Shown: positions 36,978 through 51,900 of the stretch, in pieces
Numbering within the stretch: position 1 is the stretch's first letter
How the letters are laid out: the number at the start of each line of letters is the position of its first letter
NCBI GenBank assembly: GCA_903813345.2
Contig: CAIIXF020000003.1
Span: 14,894,931-14,958,930 of the forward strand
DNA length: 64,000 bases
Direction of reading: 5' to 3'
DNA from: Owenia fusiformis
Lineage: Eukaryota; Annelida; Polychaeta; Sabellida; Oweniidae
Translations under genes and position numbers: made by a program
Notes under the pieces: generated by a model
The model's database searches: none
Told to the model about the DNA's origin: nothing
Seen by the model: only the letters and a program-made list of their open reading frames with translations

Positions 36978-39900
36978 TTAAGATATGATGCAAACCTTCT
37001 TTGCTGCGTTTGCTTTTTGCTTTTGTTCTTCCAAATCTGCCATCATCTGTAAAGCTTGTACTCCTTTCACAAGTGAACTGGACCTAAAATATCCAATAAC
37101 GTAATTTATTATTACTTTATTACAAAATATTATCATTAAATGCTCTATAGATCCGAAAGGATATCAAGCTAATTGGCATATTCTATTAAATGTATGTAAT
37201 ATTACTGTTGAATAAAAAAAATTGTACATACGAATTCATTCGTAATCACAGTCAATATGCAGTTATGATTTGGGGCACGTTGAAATCATGATGTATACCT
37301 TCTTCGCTCCAATTTCAATAACGTAGTCTAGAGTTTCCGACAAAAAGTTGGTGTTGTCCAAAATGCTGCAATCTGATTGGTAAAAAATTCGAAAAATGCC
37401 TTTTTTAATGTTTTGATGATGTAACTATCAAAAGGTAAAATTCTTGTTCAAATTCCTGAATCATCACAACCCTGATATATTATTACAATATTGGAACAGC
37501 TGTAAGATCATATTCACCTGTTTTACAGGGTGTCCAAAAAACAGGACCGTAAAAAAGTTGAATAACTCGGTCAATTTTGCATATTTTGCCTTGAAATTTT
37601 AGAATTATTCAGTTCATTCAATGTGAATTTAGTTGTGAAAGTTTGATAATAATCTACTAATTGAGTCAAAAACTACAGCTCCTTACAAAACATGCCCCAA
37701 ATGTGCACCTCTCCTCTCTATGCACAATTCAATCCAGCGAACAAAGTTGTTGATGATCCTCCTACACACATGTCTATCTAAATGGACAAGTTTGTTCCAA
37801 GAACAATTGCTACCGGGGCTTACATCAAAAACTACAGCTCCTTACAAAACATGCCCCAAATGTGCACCTCTCCTCTCTATGCACAATTCAATCCAGCGAA
37901 CAAAGTTGTTGATGATCCTCCTACACACATGTCTATCTAAATGGACAAGTTTGTTCCAAGAACAATTGCTACCGGGGCTTATATCCTCCTGATGAAGTGT
38001 TACAGCATCCATTGCATTCTGAACAATGCACTGCCTGGGTGACAATGAGGAAACATGGAATCATCAGTCCTTTTTGGTTTGAAGGTGACTGGGGATGGAC
38101 GTGCTATCACCATGAACAAGGACCAGTAAGTTCTCACTAAGTTTTGGAGGTCACTAAGCACCAGAAGGGACATCTAAGGAGATAAGCAGTGGTTTCAACA
38201 AGCCAATACCACCCCAACACTTCAAATGATATGCTAAAATGGTTTAGGCAATGCTTTGGTGGTCAGCTCATCAGTTGCAGGAAGCAAACCATATGGGCAG
38301 CTCATTCGCCAGATCTAAATCTCCCAAATTTTTATCTTTGAAGATTTCTCAAAGACAATGTGTATATTGACAGGCCCCTAACAATCTTTAGAGGGCAATA
38401 TCTACCCCAATATTTACCATTCACATTAATGTGTATAGGTCAGAGCCATTAACAACTTTGTTCGCAGGATTCGTTTGTGCATAGAGAGGAGAAGTGCCCA
38501 ATTTGAGTATGTTTTGTAAAGTACTGTAGTTTTTGACACAATGAATAGATCATCATCAAACTTTTAGAACAAAATTCACATTGAATGAGCTAAATAATTT
38601 TAAAATTTCAAAGCAAAATATGCAAACTTGACCGAGTTATTCAACTTTCTTACGGTCCTGTTTTTTGGACACCCTGTATTAAATTCAAAATTCAAAATCG
38701 GAAAGTTTTCACCTATTGAACATGGAGATAAGAAGGTATACATCATGATTAGGGCTTGGCCCAAATCAAAACTGCATACTGACTGTGTGCTACTCAAATG
38801 TGATGAGCAGAATTCCATCAGTTATTCCTGAGAACAAATCCTTCAGAACAAAGCCTAAGGCTTTATAGTTACAACTTTAAGAAAAGAGCAACGTAAGTTT
38901 CGAGGAGTTGTACCTGTAGTCCCGGACTTTACTATTAATGAATACTTAAATAAATTATAGAATGAAGAAGTGCCCACTCTAATCTACATCCATTAAACTC
39001 GACTAAATCGACAACGACACAGTGCAATCTACAAAATAAGCTACGTACCGCTCAATGACTATATTCGCTTTCATCATATCACCTAAAACACAAAAGGTGA
39101 GATTATTGATTATCGGCATCATGGTCAAATTGATGTCATTCTTCGACAGACCAATATTAAAAATGCCACATACTTCCTGATGCAACAAGTATCAAAGCTT
39201 TACTGTTGAAAACCAACTCAATATCATTGACGTCTACTACAGCTCGTTTCCCGTCAGTTTGCTTCACGACTGCAGCGTGTCCCAAAGCCTGGAAAAAGAT
39301 TTTAAAAACAGATTTTATACACATTTGTTGATTATGCTTGCAATGGTTTTACTAAGGTTGAACTTGTTGAAGGGGGGGGGGGGTGTTATTCTTATTTTCT
39401 TCAATTGCACCCTCAACCTTTTTTAATCAATTTCGGCTGTCCCGTTTTGGTACCCTGGCCTACTTATACTATTTATTCATCTTACATGTACCTCGATCAT
39501 TTTTGGAACCCAACTGCCTTGCTGAATTTGTTTCACTTTTTCATAGTCGTCGATGATTATAACCAAAGACCCAGAATCGATTTCTTCTTTCGATGTGTCA
39601 ACCTTACCGAGAAGTTCAGGATTCAGGCACCATCTACAAAATAGAGAATTTAAGCTTGCACTGCAACGTAACCGTGAATGGAGAGTACATGAATCAATAT
39701 TATAGGAATAATATAATTTGATTTAATTTCATGCATGGAAAATAACCATGTCATTGTCATTAGTGAAACTTGGCTTAATTCTAAAACTTCTGACCTTCTA
39801 ATTCAGAATTATAAAGAACCAATAACCTGTTATAAAGAACTGATACGTAAAGATCGTACAACTTCAATTGGCGGCTTTTAACGTCAAAGAATAACTTGCA

Positions 39901-42900
39901 GTGACGATTGTTAAACTTAGAAAATGACGACATTGGACTAATCTGATTAATCATTAAGGTGCAAGGGTGGATGGTGAAACCTACAAGAGGAGGGGGTATA
40001 TATTTCAAGTCTGATATATTAATTGGAACTTGTAATCGTCCTCCCAGGGGAATGGACCAAACCGTGGTTGACTATTTTTATTGATTATTTTATATCTGCA
40101 AAAATAGGAATGAAATTCATACACTGTTGCTCATAAATATGGAATATTTTATAGATACGTACTGTTTGATGGAATTTCTACAAAATGATAACATTTTGGT
40201 GAAAATGTGTAATGTGTTCTCATTCCCTCATCAGTTTTGCACATAAAACTGATTGGTATGAAAAGTTAAAATATTTATGGTTGATTAAACGTGTATTCAC
40301 TCAGGTGACCCCATGACCTCGTGATATTGGTAACTTGAAAGAGGTGTCCAAATCTTAGTTGTAACCATTGTGCACATTTTATAAAACTTTAATTTAGAGT
40401 TGGAAGAGTTTTTAGAAGGCATGCCCCATAAAATAAGCGAAAAAGAGCATGGCAGGTCATAGGGATGGCGTTCTCTGGCATGAAACAAACTGCCATTGCC
40501 AGGACCCTAGGGGTGTGTCAGGAACAGTCTCTAAAATTCTGCAGTGGTACCAAAGGCATTTGAATATGACTCCAGGTCACAGCAATAGTAACCCTAGGGA
40601 GAATAATGTAAGAAAAGACCACCACCTGCTGCATTAATGTCATCAAAATCGCTTTAAGTCAACCAGTAGTCTACGAGATGAATGGCTGTGTCACCTCAAA
40701 ACCTGTGTTCCAGAGCTATAGACAACCAGTGATTTCTTTAGAATGGATGCAAGGCCATGAGACCTTTAAAGAAACCACAGCTGACTGATCATAACAAAGA
40801 AAGGTGCCTTCAATGGGCAGGAAAGCACGAAAACGTTGCACCTAATCTTTTGTGTCATATGACAGCATGTGAAGAAATAAGATGTGTCCTCGACAAAGTT
40901 GATAAGTGTGTTCGTTTCTGTCGTAGACCAGAGGAAAGAGACAATAAGGACATTTAATGATGTGGCAGTCCACGAAGGTGACCCTATTAATGTTTGAAGC
41001 AGTATTACAGAGGTTGTTTGGAGCAATACTACAAAAAGTGCACCCCCTTGGTGATTCCCAAACATAATTTCAGAGTAAATTGACCTTTTGGACCTCCATC
41101 AAGTACCATATGTAAACAGAGTGTTTTGGGGCAACATTCATCTGCAGAATGATCATGCTGTTGCATATGCCAGTGGCATTGTGTTGGATTACATCAGGGC
41201 AGGCAATGTGGACCAGCTACCATAGGCACAAAAGTCAGCCAATCAGGCTAATGCAGAGCAAATGTGGGACGACCTTGGTAATGAGATGCGTGACTTTGAC
41301 CCCAACCTCAAAATTTAGACACGTTACGTACTGTTCAAATTGAGGAATGGGGCCTTATTTCACTTAGAAAGGTCAGATGTTTCATTCAATGCTGGTCCCG
41401 TAGGGTTGATGCTCTGATTGCAGCACAAAGAGGACATCCCGCATATAAGTGCTATCATTGGATAGAGGACACTTCAATCTTCATGACCAAATGTTTATTT
41501 TGTTTGATCTGTTTTACATGACGATTTGGATCGGGGTGTTTTGAAAATGCAAAAAGTCTCAGCTTACCCCTGTTTAAATAAGAGTAATTTTCTAAATTTA
41601 AATGTGAATATTTTTTCTCTAAAAAATGTTGATTTGTAGATGAAATATGTGGTTATAATTTGCCTAGAAAATAAATGTCTGAATCGACTCCAAATAAATA
41701 TTCTCTTACTCCAAAATTTGAATTCTGAGCTGCCAAATCTAATATTCCATATTTATGAGCAACAGTGTAGTTTTCATAGTTTGCTCCATTCGAAGCACCA
41801 CTTCGACCACATGTTTGAAAGGCCATTAAAAGACGGACCATTTTAATGACAGGGCCCAAAGGAAGGGGGGGGGGTGTATATATTTCAAGACTGATTGGAC
41901 TTTGTTATCGTCCTTCAGGAATGAACCAAACTGTGGTTGACTATTTTATTGATTATTTTATATCTGCAAAAATTGGAATGAAATTCATAGTTTTCATATT
42001 TTGCTCCACTCGAAACACCACTTCGAACACATTTTTGAAAGGCCATTAAATGACGGACCATTTTAATGACAGGGCCCAAAGGAAGGGGGTGTATATATTT
42101 CAAGTCTGATATATTAATTGGAATTTTTTATCGTCCTTCAGTAATGAACCATCTGTGGATGACTATTTTATTGATATTTTATCTGAAAGTCTTTAATGAA
42201 GTTCAAAACTGGTCACTGTTTACATTACAATGTAAAATAATTTACTTAGTGAGAATGGTTTACTTGAGAATCTGCTACTGATTGATTATAAATCATATCG
42301 TACTTAATACCGTTGATGAATTCGACAACAACATCACCATCATCATCAGTTGAACGTACAATACCACGGATACCAATTGCCTACAATATGTATTATAGAT
42401 TTTATCACTACAATTTAAAAATTATTGTCTAACGGACTATACTCTTGGTGTTAAATTTCGGATGGTGATCATCCCGTTTCACAACATGAACAACGAAATG
42501 CATTAGCATGTTATGTTATTACAGATTTCTTAGGTAAAGGTAACCATCTTCAATATAACTTCTTACTTTTAACATTTCCTCGTTGCATCCCCCATGTCCT
42601 TTCTGTTTTTCCTGTAATGTTCGGGCGCCACAGTTGATCATCACTATATCGTATCTACTGAACTTTCCTGATGGTCCACCCTTTTCTGGATCCTTTGATA
42701 ACAATGCTGGGTTTATCGACCACCTAGAAAATGGCATTGTTTTCTCAGAAAGTCTGCCAACAATTCATTTCAATAGATCGTCCCGATAAATTCTGCCACC
42801 TTTTGATTTATTAGAAAAACTAAGATATATTGGCTAAATTACTAAGATGCGAGAAGGTAGTTAACCATTTCGCCATCGGGTAGCTGATTCGGCGGAAATA

Positions 42901-45900
42901 ACATGGCAGGGTATTACAAAATTCCCTCAAACTTGAATATTCATCAGTGTTAGTAGTTCACTTTTCATATTACCCTTATGTATGTGATAGTTATACAGAT
43001 GAAAATATGTTCAGTAAAAGAAAATATTATCTGCCCAACACAAGAAAAGATATTTCACTTTTTGTGGTTTTACAACATGGGGTCTATGGGGAATCTCCCC
43101 GACCTAGAAGTCACATTTTCAAAGAAAATTAAGTTTTCAAAGTTGATAAACTCTTTCCAAAACCACATTTCTAGATGTAATTTTACATGTGGATTCCAAA
43201 TATGACATCAGTTTTACGAAATTCTGAATTTTAAATGACGTAAATCAAGATTATTTCTACTCGCATCTAGTCTATTGATGGTGTCATTGATTGTAGGTAG
43301 ACATTTGATCATGCAAAAATAAATTATTGCTACTTTAAAAAAAAACCTACAGCATGACATTATCAAGCTTGCCAGTTTATCAAAGCTTCTCTGATATACC
43401 AAAAGGTGGCAGAATTTATCGGAAATATCTATCGATTAATTTTACATGTTCACATCGTATATCCCTTAACGTTGGTCAAGGTTACCCTATTTAAGTCACA
43501 ATCTAAAGCTTACTTAGATCGCGTATCATTCCCTTTAAAGTCAACTTGAATTTAGACTTTAACTGAATATAAGTCATTCATTAAGTTAAAATCTGATGAT
43601 ATAAAACCACATACTTGCTTCCGTTATCAAAGTTAATTTTCAGGACCTTTGAGAGCCTTTCTAGAACAACTCCTCTTTTCCCAAGACACTGAAAGTGAAA
43701 TTATCTCTTATACCAGAAGTTTAGTTGGCCGGTCATTTGTGACACAAACTTTGAATTTATAATGTTTCATTGACAGTTCCCGGCAGACACACATATTCGC
43801 CGGGGATATGCATGAACCTCAGTTTTTAACTGATGTTTCGGTAGAATGCATGTCCTTCTACATAAGTCAATATATAGTTACATACATGTAGCTATAGTCT
43901 AGTCAGTATGGGGGTTTTGACGTTCGCTCGGAGGGATTTTATGGAACATATTTTTTCATGTTGCGAGTATGATTTTACATATTTTTGTAGATTATTAGAT
44001 CTTCGTTTTTCAGCTTTTCGATTTTGTGGCCATATTACCCCCGATGACTATAATTTGTATCCCTATTGTAATTATTAGGGTTAAATTGTAAATAGAAAAC
44101 TTCTTTAATATATAAGCAACAATTTGATGTTAAGATTTGCCCACAGAATCAGAATTTGACCGTATATGGGTCCATGACTTATACGATTAATAATAATACC
44201 CTGCCATGTTACACAGGTACAGGGGTCTATTTCACAGACTCGAACAAGGGATCGATGGATGTTATAACTTTTAAAATAAGGGAGATACAGGTCACATTTT
44301 TTCAAATCCTAAAGAATTTTTGAGTATTGTATAGACTTTCAGAGTTGGTAATTTATTGGTTGCCACGGCAACCAAGGTTTTATTAAAATCCGGACCCCCA
44401 CATAGACATAAATTAAACAAATTTCTCAAATGCGCACAAACGCTAAAAAATATAACCCAGAATGCCTCGACAAGGGGCAAACTTTAAGAGGAGGTGATCG
44501 CATGTTATGTCACAGTAAAACATGTAAATGTAATATATGATAATGGACAATAAAACAGAACATGGCAACCATAAAAATATGTTATTTTTCATAAAACTTG
44601 CAATTTTGTGATAGCGCTCTTTCGGTATAAAAAGCAGAAAACTAATGAAAAATGTAAAATTGTAAACTTAATGAACAGAAATCGTAGGCACAGACACGCA
44701 TGGCATGTGTCTATATAACTGTTTTATGGGTTTCTCTAGTTAATATATGTTCAAACAACTATATGCGTTGCAGAAATTTTGACCCTCTAATACGAAGCTG
44801 AAATATGCTTACACTCGACATTTCACTGACCCAGCCGCCATACCCATCTTGTAATTCCTTTGCCTTGCCAAGGTCTTTGGTCATATAAACAACATCTCCA
44901 GTTGAAAACTAAAAATACAACAACGATTCAAGACACGAGTGTTGCATCGAAGCAACAATTCTTTAAATCTATAAACCCTTTATCTTTTTGTTTTTGTGGA
45001 TGTACACTTTGGCTTTACGTTGGCTTTAAAATATTTACATGTATCAGGCAAATAATTTATTTTGAAATAATATACTATATAAAGAAAAACATACACCAAG
45101 TCTTAAAATAAAAGAGGAACGTGTGACTTACATCTTCATCGCCCGAAATCTTTGCAAGCAATGCGGCAAGATGGAGATTTGGATTTGGGTCATCATAATC
45201 ATCGTCATCATCATCAACGACGGCACTTCCAACTTGCTAAAATGAATTAAAGGATTGATTACCTGATTACAATAAGTCATGATTTTTTACTATAATTAAT
45301 TTTTCAAAGTAACTTTTTGTGGACGGTTTTAAGATTTTTCAGTATGGGTATCTAGTGGTTCAAATTTATAGAGAATTCAAAATTGTTTGTACGTCTATAC
45401 AGTAAGTAATTTGTGAGTTGTAAGTTATAAGAAATATAAGTCGTAAAAAAGGTACGCCTACCTAATCATGGGAAAATAATAAGTGCATAGCATTTGTATA
45501 TACGAGTACACGTTTAAATTGAGAAGTACGTTATAATATCAAAAAATATATCACACCTTTTCCTCTGCCTCCTGTTGTTTTAGTTTTTGTTTAACCATTG
45601 CTCGTATAATTTGGTACCCAAGCCCCTCATGCATGGCATTCTCGGAATCGGACACCTCGGGCGCATCTTTATTAGGAAATAACAATTTAAATCGAGCATA
45701 GATGATTATGGCCTGTTAGTATATAATTTGACTATTTGAATTTCGAGAATTCGTTATTGATTCTTTCCAGTTTTTCATGTATTGTTTTTTTCATGAATAT
45801 CCCCATTCCCAATAAGATTGTATTTCCATATAATAGCTATTAGATATACATGTGTTCCTCGTTATGAGATTTGTCGAATTATTGTTTTTTTCATGAATAT

Positions 45901-48900
45901 CCCCATTCCCAATAAGATTGTATTTCCATATAATAGCTATTAGATATACATGTGTTCCTCGTTATGAGATTTGTCGAATTAATGTTATTTTTACTGGTTT
46001 AAAGCTAGTGATAATAACTGCTGAGCCTGTTGGCGAGTGTAGGTTGAGGAGGATCTCTTTAAATCACATTCAAAAAATTGTATATGAAAGTTGTTAAACT
46101 AAATTGATAAGTATATATGCCCACGCCCTAACCAACTGAACCTCGGCTAAGCGTTGATAACATACCCTGTGTCCTTGGTTGTGGTTGTGGTTGCGGTGCG
46201 CGTCGTCGCCGGGCCTTTGGTTGTCCTTCCGCCGGAATGCCCTTTTCCACCGAGGCTAAATGAACGTTATACAAAAACGATAACTCTAAATCTCTAGGTG
46301 GATGTGCCTTACAAGTAAATCATTATCGCCAGTAGCCTTTTTGAATTTTCATAATCAGTATTATTGTATTAATTTTTATTGTAGTTTTATTTTATGTAGT
46401 TGAGTTGCCAATAATGTTTGCTTCGCCAGCTTTGTAAAAAAAACTTTGTTGTGAATTTTACTATGATAATAAAAAAAGTTCATTATTGTTACCTCCACTA
46501 TTAATAAATCTAAACTACGAGATTCAAGAATCCATCAAAATAAAACAGTTTCACAACAATTGGAGTGCACCATGTTTTGGTCGTCCTACATAATTAATGT
46601 ACTACAGAATATGATATTCATTGAGTCGTAAGAATACATATACTGAAATGTGTATTATACTCATCTTGATTGTATGTTACACGATTATTCTTATTCTTTA
46701 TTTAAACATTCTGTAACTATAGTAACAGGTTCATTAAAATGTTAACTTAATAAACCATTTTATTACCAAACATCCGATCCATTTCTTTCTTCACTTCACT
46801 AGAAGAAATTCTATATTGGGCAGTAGCTCCGACCATTGTATGTATAAGTCGTTTAACATCTTTGACAATTTGAGGATCACGATCTGCTATTGGTGCTATC
46901 TTTACATTGGATCCAGGTTGAGCTAGAAGCGCCCCTATCGGCAACGTTGTCATTGTAGGACTGACAGCTTTAAGTTCAGGATTACACATATATGTACATT
47001 GTATGTGACGTATAAAAAGTGCGATATACTGTATATATAGAGGTTATTTAATGGGAGATTTTTAATGCAGGGTATATCTGAGGGAAATACAATATATCTT
47101 TTATTTTATCAAGATAATCATTAAACTTTCATTTGAATAAGTTTTTTATGTGTTTTCTAAAGCAATATATAAAAGTTAAAAAACATTTACTAATTAAAAT
47201 TGTGACCATTTAAAAGATGACCATTATATTGATGATGTGTAAATTTTTCCCCAAAAATTGATGACTGGTTTAAAAAAAAAATGGGTCCAATCCTTTCTTA
47301 TTAGTGTAATCAGCACCAGACAAATGATTACTATCTTACACACAAAAACAACAATATATAATATCAAATTTTTTTAACGTGTACAACTTTTCAACCGATA
47401 TAATAGGGGTTGATTGTGGGGATGGAGGCCAACTGCTCGAAAAAAGATCAGAACTTGTTACTACTCTGCAAAAGTTTTTATTAGCTGAAAGCTTCCTCCA
47501 AGACATCCCCGAACTAAAAATGTTGTCAAAGTGAGTAAATGCCATTTGTTGAGAATTCTGTCTTTGTCCCTAGAGTAAATTCAATTTTTACTCATGTACT
47601 AGTATCTCATGAAGTACCCTATATTCAATATCATATAACAGCAGCGGTGTACAAAATACCTGGTAAAGGAAGAATCAAGCCCTTGTTCTTTTCAGAATCT
47701 AGTATTCCACTATAGATCAGGCCAAGGGAAAACACATCGACACTTGACGTATATTTTTCTCTTTTGAAAAGTTCTGGCGCCGCGAAGCAAGGTGTCCCAA
47801 GTGACGTACTCATCATAAATGTCTTCATTGAATTGACTTTGTCATCTGCTAGTTTTGATATTCCAAAATCTGTCAGCTTTAAACAACAAAGATATTTTCT
47901 CACATATACACAATATAAACTGTACAGGTTAACCTAAAGATGTTATCATCTGAGAGGCCTGTTTTTTAAATTTTAGAATTGCTACTGTGATCGTGTTTCT
48001 TTTTTCACTTTAATTCTTATATAACCTCAGACGTTTCGACGCTATGCTCATATTACATGTCAAGAGTTGCTCATTATATGAGCTGCTTAGATAAACCTGG
48101 CATATATTGTCATCATTGAAACCTTTACTGAGAAGCAAAATAAGCACCTTGGTAGACTATGTAATCACTGGCGGATCTGGGGGGCTGCCCCCTGGGCGTA
48201 AAAAGGCCAAATTCAATTTCAAAATTTGGGCCCACTTTTGGGTTTTTGGGGCCCAAAAGTTTTTTCCGCGCTAGCGCGGAAGTTTTTTTCAGTGACCTGA
48301 AATTTGCCCCCACCCCCGTGTTGGTTCCCAGATCCGCCCCTGGTAATATATATTACTGTACCTTCAAGACTGCTACTCCAGTTTGATAACTTATCAACGT
48401 ATTTCCTGGTTTTAAATCACGGTGGACTAGTTTGGAATCATGGAGATGTTTTACCCCATTGGCCAGTTGATGCATGAAATCCACTTTTACAGCAATATCG
48501 AGTTTTCCTTCGACTTTCTTAAAGTAATTTTCAAGATCGCCACCATCGCAAAATTCCATTACGAGCCAAAATGACTTCTTTAAAAAATGGAAATCATGGA
48601 ATTTCACCACGTTAGCATGATCGGTCAACTTTTGGAGGATTTTAATTTCTTCCATTCCATCCATTGTTTCTTCCATCGAGTCACTTGTAATCTGTTTAAT
48701 AGCAACTGGAGTGCCATCTTTCCGTTCGCCTCTAAAATGAACGAATTCACTTAATGTATTAACCATGAGTACAGGGTGTTAGCAGCCAGTACGAATACTT
48801 TATATCACTTATTGCTTCCCATACTGCCTGCTATCAAAGATAAATGATTCATGATACATTTAAGCTTACACTGTACCTTTCAACTGTAAATTTATTTTGA

Positions 48901-51900
48901 ATTGACTATTGAACTATTAATACAAGAGGTATTGCACTTGAGCACATGTCAATGTGCGGTTTTGGCATATATTAGCTACCATTCGCAAATTGAACCGTTG
49001 GCTGTTGGTTTAACATATACTATTTTATTTTCTTGTACAATATACTAAATGAGACTGACAAATGAGATAAGCAATTCTCTCGTTTCTTATTTCTTAGGCC
49101 CCGCGCAAGTATGTTTTTATCATTAATTTACTATTGTTCATGACTTTAAATATTATTCTAGAGATGTTTAAATAAAGTTGCCAACTCTTTATTTCTCAAC
49201 TCTTCAAATTTCCAGCCATTTGCATGACAATTTCTAATCACCTAATATTCCACAATACAACACAGTGTAAAATACAAATGTGAAAATTGAGCAAAGGATA
49301 AAACAACAACAATAAAACAAAAACAAAATATATTTAATGTTCGTGCCACTTAAGTCTTTTAGTATATTAAAAATTTGCAACTTAACTGACATCAAGGTGC
49401 AATGCGCAAAGATTTAAAAAAAATAAAAAAAAATTATACAAGCAAATATTACCTCAGTATGCTTACCTTTTAAAACAAACCAATGTTGATTGCTTGACAA
49501 GGTTGAAAAGAAGAATACATTATGTTTAAACGTCACTGTACCATTGGTTTCTATGAGAACTCAAATTTTAAATTGCGTTTTTTCCTGAATCACTTTAAAG
49601 CATAAATGAGTTCATTTCTCGCTTATATCTCAACCAATTTTCTAAAAAAAAATATTATTTATTTAAAATCATATTAACATATTTACATGATAAAGACACC
49701 CCAGGGGGTGTATGGCTTATCACAAGCTAGAACATTTTAAAATTGCATATCATAAAGTTGTAATTCTTAATAAATTGTTTTAAATGTAGGTGCATATACT
49801 CTTGAATTTACAATGTGTCATCAAAATTAAAATCAAGTAAGCCAAGCTGGTAAACAGTATAATTAAAATGTTTAAAAGGATATAGTTGAAAGATATGAAA
49901 TTGATTTATGGATACCGGTGCATCTGTTTAAAGGTAGTACAGAGTACTAATCATAGAGACTAATAACGCGTCTTTTAAAAGCACACTTAAGTCTGAAAGG
50001 TTATGGAATTGTTGATGTTATCTGGAGCTGAATTTCAGATTAGTGCCATTGAGTCTTTATGCTTCTTTTGCCATAGTTAGTTCTAAATTTGAAAATATGA
50101 ACATTGCTAGTCTTCCTTGTGTTGTAGTCATGTATGCGATAATTTGCTTGAAAATAATTACAAAATAAATCATTAGGAAAATTGTCTGGACGTTTGATGC
50201 ATTTTTAAGTAAAGGTGAGAGCATTGAGTTTGTAAGGTGAGGATGGTGCTTTATTATATTCACTATAAGAAGCTGAACGGACAGTTCTAGGGTCAAAGAG
50301 TAGATTCTCAAATGATGTTCTTCCAAATAGTCATCTAAGTGGAGAAAAAAGGGGAGATGCACCATAAGATTTATATCATTTTCAGCCATTGTCAAAGTTT
50401 AAGTTAATTATCATGCTGTTGTTGTATCTACCAGTTTTTTGGCAAAAATATTGAGTCTATATATTTTACCAATATGCACAGGTTATCACCTATGATAAAG
50501 TCAAGTGTCAAAGTAGGAATTCACCAATAAACACAAAATACTAAACACAAAATATGTATACATGTAATATTCAGTTAAACAATATGTACAGGTAAAGTTA
50601 CAGCATCTTGTTGTAGTAATATGTCCATTCTTTCGACAAAAAAACATGTGAGGATGAATAGTATACATCGGCTAATTAAAAATAGTTGTGACCTCTAAAA
50701 TTTAGTTTTAATGAATTCACGATTTTCCGAGTAAAAAGTTTTTCAAAAACCACTTCACACCCGGTGATCGTGAAAATGGGACGGAGGGGGGAGCAAGCAA
50801 TTTCTGGTAGAAAAATGAACAAATCTGCAAAAAATATTTTTTCGTGGCGTTGCGCCTTTTTAATAGATCTTATACCTAAGAAGAATCGGCTAAAAAAAAT
50901 TCGTAGAATACGTGACATATTTTACCATACCGTGCGCCTATTTGTTTAGCAGTTAAATCATAAACCTTTTCTTGAAAAAATATTTTTTGCAGATTTGTTC
51001 ATTTTTCTACCAGAAATTGCTTGCTCCCCCCCCCCTCCGTCCCATTTTCACGATCACCGGGTGTGCACTTGTTGAAACTAAAAAACGTTCGGTTAGACTA
51101 CAATATACAAGTGAAATCTTTATATGGGATCTTTGACCATGAAAAGGGTTACTCCCCGATCGCAGATTAATAGTGGTCTCAATAGTGAGAAACTATGCAA
51201 GGTCAAAGCCGGTATGATGATAAATTCTTAGAAAAGTGGTGATAAATTCAAAAACATATACAACCGCTTGATTTATACCGTTGTATTAACGCGCAAATCA
51301 TTACGCTCCTACTCAAAACACTTATACCATGTCACATTTGCCCTACGGCGAGTTCTAGAAGGCAGCTGTTCCAAAAATGATATGGTCGCCGTACTGCGTA
51401 TCCCAGTTTTTTTTAGCAGACCGTTCGATGTACAAATAAGACAAGTCTTAGGCATGTCATTGCGTCAGATTGACCGTTCAGTCACCCTGTGGTCTAGTGA
51501 TGACCGTCCCTCTTCCCTTGTTTCACTCTTAAGATTACAACAAATAATACCTTGCTTATTTAAGCTTCGTAAAGACGAGTCATACATTTTTGTTGATAAT
51601 GGATATTTGCGTGGGTATCAAACTCAATTATTTTATAAATTCAATTACGTGATTAAATTTACATGTATGTGCATGGTGGTTTTCGTCTATTTTGTTTTCA
51701 AGTTCATACATCACTGTGATACATGTGAAACTTGAAATAGTAAGAGCTCTTTTTGTAACCAGGGAACAAGCAAAGAAGCACCTTTCAGACCAAAATAGTT
51801 TTATATGTGCTCAGTCCCGTCCAAAATTATCGTTATTTTCAAACAATTTCGTTTCGAGAGTCAAATTACGACTCCGAGTACAAGGGACAAGGGGCGATCA

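Larger units (their letters stand above)
49530..51120. repeat. Dispersed repeat split by a LINE fragment and a MITE
   Basis: Outer parts (49530-49645, 50625-50755, 51066-51120) match 31590-31910 in order and orientation. The breaks in the match coincide with the LINE fragment and with the 310-bp MITE. It lies in kinase intron 1. Confidence 0.65.

Noticed and set aside
51268-51735. 155-residue plus-strand open frame
   Set aside because: It starts inside a MITE-like repeat, has no recognisable domain and lies in an intron of the minus-strand kinase gene.
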